From Caldifarciminota bacterium (lineage in GTDB: Bacteria; Hydrothermota; Tepidihabitantia; SM23-42): DNA of 10,043 bases. Below, piece after piece: positions 5,922 to 10,043 of this stretch. The stretch spans positions 1-10,043 of the forward strand of contig DAOVAN010000051.1 in NCBI GenBank assembly GCA_030671005.1, in the 5' to 3' direction. A program made the translations under genes and the position numbers. Within the stretch, counting starts at the first letter, position 1. Each line of letters starts with the position of its first letter. The notes under the pieces are model-generated. The model saw only the letters and a list, made by a program, of their open reading frames with translations, made no database searches and was not told the DNA's origin.

Positions 5922-7316
5922 ATGAATGAGGGCGTGCAAAAGTACGTAGACAGAGCGAAGAAGATGCTTGCCGAACGCGAGCGCTACATCAAAGAGGAGG
6001 TTAAGAAATGGAAGTTTGATACGATCGCCGTGCATGGTGCATATTCGGTGCGTGAGGCGATTGAGAATAATCAAGGCTCAATCATTGAACCGATTTACAT
6101 GAGTTCGTCTCAAGCGTTTCGTGACAGTGATGAAATGGAAGCAGCGCTTGCGTACTTGATACCATCATGGACATATAGTAGGATACATAATCCATCGATG
6201 GGCTACCTTGAGGCCACCCTGGCATTACTCGAAGGTTACGGTTTTGACGGTGAGACGAGTTGCTGCACCGCGTCTTCTGGTATGGCAGCAATTGCCAGCG
6301 CCACTGATCCTTTTTTGGTCAAGCTCGGCAAGAAACATGACGAGGCTATCAATTTTGTTTCGAATGCTCAGATCTATGGAGGAACGTTTCAACAGTTTAA
6401 TATCCGTAAGATGAGGGATCGTGGGATTGAGTGTCGCTGGGTTGTGGATCCTAATGATATCGATGATTGGGCTTCAAAGATCGATAAGAACACCCGGTTT
6501 CTCTTTGGCGAGCTACCTTCGAATCCGGGTTTGACTTTCTTCGACATAAAGAAGGTGATCGACTTAGCGCATGAGAATGGAATAACGGCAATCTTTGACA
6601 CGACAATCGCTACCCCGGTGTTGCTGAGACCCATGACATTGGGCGCAGATATCGTCATACATTCGGCAACCAAGACACTTACTGCAAGCGGATTTGGAAT
6701 GGCGGGCGCGGTTGTTGCTCGGAAAAACATCACATCGAAGATTGATAATGCAGAGATGAATGCAGATTTTGCGACCTACATAAAGCTCTTGCCGAATCGA
6801 GACATTGGTTGGTGTATATCGCCGATGCAGGCGATTCTGACCCTCAATGATATGAGAACCTTACGGTCCAAGGTGGATCAGTTAAGCCAGAATTCCATGA
6901 AAGTCGCGAAATTTCTTGATAAACACCCTAAGATTTCAACGATGAATTACCTTGGTTTGGAAAACCATCCACTGTATGAGGTGGCGAGCAAGTATTTGTG
7001 GCTTGTTGATTCGGAATATGACGACCAGTATGGTAAGCCGGTAAATAGATATGGACACTTGATGTCGTTCCAGTTTACTGGTGGCGCACAGGCTGCGCGG
7101 ATATTCTTCGACAATTTGAAGCGCATTTGGCGGGCAACTGATTTGGGCCGCATTAAATCAGTTGCGACCATCCCTTCGATTTCCACGCACCAACAAATGG
7201 GTGAAGATTTGCGCTCGATGGCAAGTATCCCGCAGGATCTGGTGCGGCTCTGCATTGGTGCTGAGCATCCCCAAGACATGATCGCGGATCTGGAACAAGC
7301 GCTATCGAAGATATGA
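5922..7316 (+). CDS. Cys/Met-metabolism PLP enzyme, long divergent paralogue
   Basis: The 464-residue protein has the same fold type I family layout as its upstream neighbour. Tyr85 and Arg87 (YSRIHNP) are the phosphate ligands, Tyr152 (YGGT) the cofactor-stacking residue, Asp226 (DTTIATP) the pyridine-nitrogen partner, Lys251 (HSATKTLTASG) the PLP lysine and Arg442 (VRLCIG) the carboxylate binder. The catalytic set is thus complete. It differs by a charged, probably helical N-terminal extension of about 30 residues, an insert near 358-378 (WLVDSEYDDQYGKPV...), DTT instead of DNT, and Arg-Asp (RDIG, 293-296) where the lyase has Lys-Asp. Options are an O-acyl-homoserine sulfhydrylase, a cystathionine gamma-synthase or lyase, or a gamma-elimination enzyme for another sulfur amino acid; I cannot choose. 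GGAGG at 5912-5916 gives a 5-nt spacing to ATG 5922. Only 48 bp separate it from the lyase gene, so the two are likely cotranscribed. Confidence 0.85.
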   Translation: MNEGVQKYVDRAKKMLAERERYIKEEVKKWKFDTIAVHGAYSVREAIENNQGSIIEPIYMSSSQAFRDSDEMEAALAYLIPSWTYSRIHNPSMGYLEATLALLEGYGFDGETSCCTASSGMAAIASATDPFLVKLGKKHDEAINFVSNAQIYGGTFQQFNIRKMRDRGIECRWVVDPNDIDDWASKIDKNTRFLFGELPSNPGLTFFDIKKVIDLAHENGITAIFDTTIATPVLLRPMTLGADIVIHSATKTLTASGFGMAGAVVARKNITSKIDNAEMNADFATYIKLLPNRDIGWCISPMQAILTLNDMRTLRSKVDQLSQNSMKVAKFLDKHPKISTMNYLGLENHPLYEVASKYLWLVDSEYDDQYGKPVNRYGHLMSFQFTGGAQAARIFFDNLKRIWRATDLGRIKSVATIPSISTHQQMGEDLRSMASIPQDLVRLCIGAEHPQDMIADLEQALSKI

Positions 7317-7324
7317 TCTTCGAT
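7304..7324 (+). other. Perfect hairpin across the stop codon of the second PLP gene
   Basis: ATCGAAGAT (7304-7312) and ATCTTCGAT (7316-7324) form a 9-bp perfect stem with a 3-nt loop, and the TGA stop (7314-7316) sits at its apex. No T-run follows, so it is not a standard intrinsic terminator. A shorter relative, AAGAT-ATA-ATCTT at 5865-5877, spans the stop of the upstream PLP gene. Confidence 0.5.
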
Positions 7325-7326
7325 TT

Positions 7327-7449
7327 GATTCAGACGGATAAGCACGGATTCATACGGATTCGGTTAGCACCGAATTGGATTCAGACAGATGTAAATAGAT
7401 TCAACGGATAAGATACATCAGTTTGAATCATCTTTAATCTGTTTGCATC
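7327..7449 (+). repeat. Dispersed intergenic repeat A, compound copy
   Basis: First part of the 314-bp gap. Three head words begin at 7327 (GATTCAGACGGATA), 7378 (GATTCAGACAGAT) and 7398 (GATTCAACGGATA). The segment 7398-7449 matches 1799-1850 at 43 of 52 positions. Between the heads, ATTCGGT (7358-7364) and ACCGAAT (7369-7375) make a perfect 7-bp stem with loop TAGC. It looks like two nested or partially decayed copies. I see no open frame or RNA gene in it. Confidence 0.75.
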
Positions 7450-7462
7450 AAATCTAGGACAT

Positions 7463-7597
7463 AAATACGAAGCACGAAACAAATCATGGTCAAAGGGTTG
7501 GGGTTGGGATGCTTGAAATGCTAAGAAGGAGTGGGCTGTTTTATCGTTTTGACATTTTGTATTTTGGTGATTCGTAATTGTTTAGTATTTCGAATTT
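7463..7597 (+). repeat. Dispersed intergenic repeat B, copy 1
   Basis: The left arm AAATACGAAGCACGAAA (7463-7479) is identical to 8677-8693, and the right-arm word TTGTTTAGTATTTCGA (7578-7593) is identical to 8775-8790, in the same order and orientation. The left end 7463-7484, reverse-complemented, matches 7576-7597 at 17 of 22 positions, so the element is an imperfect inverted repeat. Its interior (7485-7560) does not match that of copy 2 and includes a G-rich stretch, GGGTTGGGGTTGGG, at 7495-7508. The element ends just before the ribosome binding site of the synthase gene. Confidence 0.75.
7549..7578 (+). promoter_or_regulatory. Candidate sigma70-type promoter for the HMG-CoA synthase gene
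   Basis: A perfect -35 box TTGACA lies at 7549-7554. With an 18-bp spacer, CGTAAT at 7573-7578 matches four of six -10 positions. It would start transcription about 50 bp before the ATG at 7631. It falls in the only long gap of the window, where a new transcription unit is plausible. The sequence is AT-rich and part of a repeat, so chance matches are likely. Confidence 0.35.
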
Positions 7598-7630
7598 AGT
7601 ATTTAGGATTTTCTATCGGAAGGAGGTTTA

Positions 7631-8677
7631 ATGGTTGGAATTGTCGGCTATGGTTCCTATTTACCAAGATATAGGATTAGGGTTGAGGAGATAGCAAAGC
7701 AATGGGGACGCGATGCTGAAGCGGTAAAGCGAGGACTTTTACTGAAGGAAAAGACCGTACCGGGAATGGATGAGGACACGATTACTATCTCAGTTGAGGC
7801 TGGAAGAAACGCGTTGAAGCGTGCACGAATTGACCCGTCCGATATTGGAGCTCTGTATATCGGGTCGGAGTCTCACCCGTACGCGGTGAAGCCTTCTGGT
7901 ACCGTGGTTGCTGAGGCATTAGGTATAGTGCCTGATGTGCATATTGCCGACTATGAATTCGCATGCAAGGCTGGCACCGAGGCAATGTTCGTTGCGTATA
8001 GCTTGGTGAAAGCAGATCAGGTAAAATACGCGATGGCCATCGGCGCCGACACATCTCAAGGCGCTCCAGGAGATGCGCTGGAATTCTCTGCTTCTGCCGG
8101 GGGTTCGGCATTCATCTTTGGCGAAGAAAACGTTGTCGTAGAACTGCTCGAAACTCATTCCTATACTACTGATACGCCCGATTTCTGGCGCCGTGAGGGT
8201 GCCTTCTATCCACTACATGGTGGAAGGTTTACCGGAGCACCTGCATATTTCAAGCATATATTGGGCGCTGGGCAAGCGATCCTGAAAAAGAGCGGCCTTG
8301 AGGCTGCCGATTTTGCTTATGCGGTATTTCATATGCCTAATGGAAAATTTCCGTTATCCGTAGGTAAGAAATTGGGTTTCACGAAGGAACAACTCGAACC
8401 AGGTTGGGTCGTGCCTTTAATGGGCAATACATATTCTGGTTCTTCACCAACCGGTTTTTCGGCGACGCTTGATATCGCACAACCAGGTAATCTGATCCTC
8501 TTGGTTTCTTTCGGTTCAGGTGCAGGAAGCGATGCGTTTGTATTCAAAGTGACTGAGAAAATAAATGCTGTGAGGGATGCGGCGGATAAGGTCAAGGACT
8601 TACTGGAGAATAATCGTATCTACTTAGACTACGGTCAATATGCAAAATTCCGTGGCAAGATCATACTAAACGAATAA
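7631..8677 (+). CDS. Hydroxymethylglutaryl-CoA synthase, archaeal type
   Basis: The 348-residue thiolase-fold enzyme condenses acetyl-CoA with acetoacetyl-CoA to HMG-CoA, the first committed step of the mevalonate pathway. The start MVGIVGYGSYLPRYRI is characteristic. Predicted catalytic residues are Glu80 (GSESHPYAVKPSG), the nucleophile Cys112 (YEFACKAGTEA) and His234 (FHMPNGKFP); Asn266 in GNTYSGSSP completes the pocket, and SFGSGAGSDAF at 293-303 is the C-terminal glycine-rich loop. The length and the FHMPNGKFP and GDALEFSASAGG signatures fit the compact archaeal type rather than the longer eukaryotic/Gram-positive MvaS. In archaea this protein forms a complex with a thiolase and a DUF35 scaffold, and a thiolase follows here too. 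GGAAGGAGG at 7618-7626 supports ATG 7631. Confidence 0.93.
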   Translation: MVGIVGYGSYLPRYRIRVEEIAKQWGRDAEAVKRGLLLKEKTVPGMDEDTITISVEAGRNALKRARIDPSDIGALYIGSESHPYAVKPSGTVVAEALGIVPDVHIADYEFACKAGTEAMFVAYSLVKADQVKYAMAIGADTSQGAPGDALEFSASAGGSAFIFGEENVVVELLETHSYTTDTPDFWRREGAFYPLHGGRFTGAPAYFKHILGAGQAILKKSGLEAADFAYAVFHMPNGKFPLSVGKKLGFTKEQLEPGWVVPLMGNTYSGSSPTGFSATLDIAQPGNLILLVSFGSGAGSDAFVFKVTEKINAVRDAADKVKDLLENNRIYLDYGQYAKFRGKIILNE

Positions 8678-8810
8678 AATACGAAGCACGAAATCCGAAA
8701 TTCGAAACAATATCTAATGACCGAAATTCAAAATGCAAAACAGGTTTTGGTATTTGAAAATTCGAATTTGTGATTTGTTTAGTATTTCGATATTCGAATT
8801 TAGAGTTTAA
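8677..8810 (+). repeat. Dispersed intergenic repeat B, copy 2
   Basis: The repeat fills most of the 148-bp gap between the synthase and thiolase genes and starts on the last base of the synthase stop. It shares exact words with copy 1 at 8677-8693 and 8775-8790. The outer arms (8677-8711 against 8774-8808) pair at roughly two thirds of positions. Nested inside, 8721-8741 (CCGAAATTCAAAATGCAAAA plus C) faces GTTTTGGTATTTGAAAATTC at about 8744-8763, giving an inner imperfect hairpin with a 2-nt loop. The gap ends with AAAGGGGG at 8814-8821, the thiolase ribosome binding site. Confidence 0.75.
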
Positions 8811-8825
8811 CGTAAAGGGGGTATA

Positions 8826-9977
8826 ATGCGTGAGGTTGCAGTAATTGGCGTTGGTATGACGAAATTCGGAGAGCTGTGGGCACAATCTTTGCGAGACATT
8901 TTTGTTGAAGCAGCACTCAAAGCAATTGATGATGCACATGTCGACCGCGTTGATTCCATGTACGTCGGTTCAATGACGCCTGGTCTTTTTGTCGGACAGG
9001 AGCACATTGGTGCTCTCATGGCTGATTATTTAGGTACGTCTTCAATACCGGCCGTGCGAGTTGAATCTGCTTGCTGCTCTGGTGGTATGGCAGTACGTCT
9101 TGGTTTCTTTGAAATAGCATCTGGTCATAGTGACATCGTTCTGGTTGGGGGTGTTGAGAAGATGAGCGACGGTGCCGATGTTACATATGCGCTCGCTACT
9201 GCTGCAGACCAGGAATATGAAGTATACCATGGTGTCACTTTCCCGGGATTGTATGCCATGATCGCAAGGGCGCACATGCACGAGTACGGCACGACGCGCA
9301 AGCAACTGGCAATGGTTTCCGTGAAGAATCACCACAATGGTTCATTTAATCCCAATGCGCAATTCCCAAGCGAAATAACTGTAGAACAGGTTATCAACGC
9401 TACCATGGTGGCCGATCCATTGACCGTTCTCGATAGCTCGCCGGTGTCGGACGGAGCGGCTTGTGTGATTCTGGCGTCAATGGACGTTGCCAAGAAGATG
9501 CAGAACCCGTTAATTAAAATATTGGGTACGGGTGCGGCAACCGATACATTGGCTCTCCACACACGTGAAGACATTGCGACACTGAAAGCAGTTAAGCTTT
9601 CTGCAAAGGCGGCATATGACATGGCTAAGGTGATGCCTTCAGATATAAATCTTGCTGAGGTGCACGATTGCTTTTCTATTGCTGAAATATGCATTATTGA
9701 AGAACTCGGTTTTGTTGACAAGGGTAAAGGTGGACCATTCACTGAACAAGGCCGCACTGCCCTCGAAGGATTGATACCGGTGAATCCTTCGGGCGGTCTG
9801 AAGTCGAAAGGACACCCAGTCGGCGCTACTGGTGCTGCACAAGCTGTTGAGGTTGTGGAACAACTACGGGGTGCTGCAGGCAAGAGACAGGTCAAGAACG
9901 CGAGAATCGGAATGACCCAGAACATGGGCGGTTCAGGGGCATCATCTGTCGTACATATTTTTGCTCTGCAAAAATGA
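8826..9977 (+). CDS. Thiolase (acetyl-CoA C-acetyltransferase), archaeal/SCP2 type
   Basis: The 383-residue protein is of the thiolase kind found next to HMG-CoA synthase in archaea. It most likely joins two acetyl-CoA into acetoacetyl-CoA and hands it to the synthase encoded upstream. Cys83 in VESACCSGGMAVR is the predicted nucleophile, with a second Cys next to it. His280 of EVHDCFSIAE and His330 of SKGHPVGATG are the other active-site residues. Cys282 in HDCF takes the place of the CxG cysteine of classical thiolases, as in SCP2-type enzymes, and the C-terminus reads QNMGGSGAS. AAAGGGGG at 8814-8821 gives a short 4-nt spacing to ATG 8826. A DUF35 OB-fold/zinc-ribbon gene would be expected next, but the window ends 66 bp after the stop. 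A 3-ketoacyl-CoA role in degradation is an alternative. Confidence 0.88.
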   Translation: MREVAVIGVGMTKFGELWAQSLRDIFVEAALKAIDDAHVDRVDSMYVGSMTPGLFVGQEHIGALMADYLGTSSIPAVRVESACCSGGMAVRLGFFEIASGHSDIVLVGGVEKMSDGADVTYALATAADQEYEVYHGVTFPGLYAMIARAHMHEYGTTRKQLAMVSVKNHHNGSFNPNAQFPSEITVEQVINATMVADPLTVLDSSPVSDGAACVILASMDVAKKMQNPLIKILGTGAATDTLALHTREDIATLKAVKLSAKAAYDMAKVMPSDINLAEVHDCFSIAEICIIEELGFVDKGKGGPFTEQGRTALEGLIPVNPSGGLKSKGHPVGATGAAQAVEVVEQLRGAAGKRQVKNARIGMTQNMGGSGASSVVHIFALQK

Positions 9978-9978
9978 T

Positions 9979-10043
9979 GATTCAGACGAATGCAAGCGGA
10001 TGCAGACTGATGTTCATCCGTGTGAATCCGTGTCAATCCGTTT
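9979..10043 (+). repeat. Dispersed intergenic repeat A, copy at the right edge (may continue)
   Basis: It begins two bases after the thiolase stop with GATTCAGACGAATG, close to the head at 7327. The right half (TTCATCCGTGTGAATCCGTG and onward) pairs imperfectly with the left half when reverse-complemented, so the element is an imperfect palindrome centred near 10012. It runs to the window edge. Confidence 0.65.

Noticed and set aside
7304..7375. Rho-independent terminator after the second PLP gene
   Set aside because: Two good hairpins are present (7304-7324 and 7358-7375) but neither is followed by a T-run.
7317..7630. tRNA or other structured RNA gene in the longest gap
   Set aside because: No cloverleaf, no TTCGA-type T-loop in a proper stem context and no riboswitch core were seen; the gap is accounted for by repeats A and B and a candidate promoter.
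9329..10036. Long minus-strand open frame of 235 codons
   Set aside because: It lies over the thiolase gene, whose product has clear catalytic motifs, and its translation has low-complexity composition with no recognisable domain. It is a codon-bias shadow.

Overview
The window carries eight complete protein genes, all on the + strand, plus a possible gene tail at the left edge. The strand bias is total: every sizeable minus-strand frame lies over a recognisable + strand gene. Most of the genes have clear Shine-Dalgarno sites. The theme is acyl-CoA and amino-acid catabolism, followed by the entry to the mevalonate pathway.

Layout. Positions 1-248 hold a possible gene end, a strong ribosome binding site with a GTG start, and a block of 29-bp repeats. 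Then follow: the catalytic subunit of a two-subunit, B12-dependent methylmalonyl-CoA mutase (249-1799), which lacks the usual N-terminal segment; an alanine-dehydrogenase-family enzyme (1878-2966) overlapping by 4 bp a class I acetyl-/4-hydroxybutyrate-type CoA-transferase (2963-4258); methylmalonyl-CoA epimerase (4294-4695); a methionine gamma-lyase-like PLP enzyme (4707-5873); a second, longer Cys/Met-metabolism PLP enzyme (5922-7316); a 314-bp gap made largely of repeats; an archaeal-type HMG-CoA synthase (7631-8677); and an archaeal/SCP2-type thiolase (8826-9977).

How they could work together (inference). Gamma-elimination of methionine or homocysteine gives 2-oxobutyrate, which other enzymes can turn into propionyl-CoA. 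Epimerase and mutase link propionyl-CoA-derived methylmalonyl-CoA to succinyl-CoA, and the CoA-transferase can recycle CoA between acids. The alanine-dehydrogenase-like enzyme would interconvert an amino acid and a 2-oxo acid. Thiolase and HMG-CoA synthase draw acetyl-CoA toward HMG-CoA and so toward mevalonate. The carboxylase, the B12-binding mutase subunit, the 2-oxoacid oxidoreductase and the DUF35 partner of the thiolase/synthase pair are not in the window.

Organism. Strong Shine-Dalgarno sites, middling GC, and gaps packed with degenerate palindromic repeats built on GATTCAGACGGAT-like and AAATACGAAGCACGAAA-like words remind me of uncultivated bacterial phyla such as candidate division WOR-3 and relatives. 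The synthase, thiolase and mutase are of types common in archaea. Lineage is a low-confidence inference.

The main oddity is outside the genes. Every gap longer than about 35 bp, except the 48-bp one at 5874-5921, is largely filled by one of four repeat families. One repeat block sits exactly where the mutase N-terminus should be encoded.
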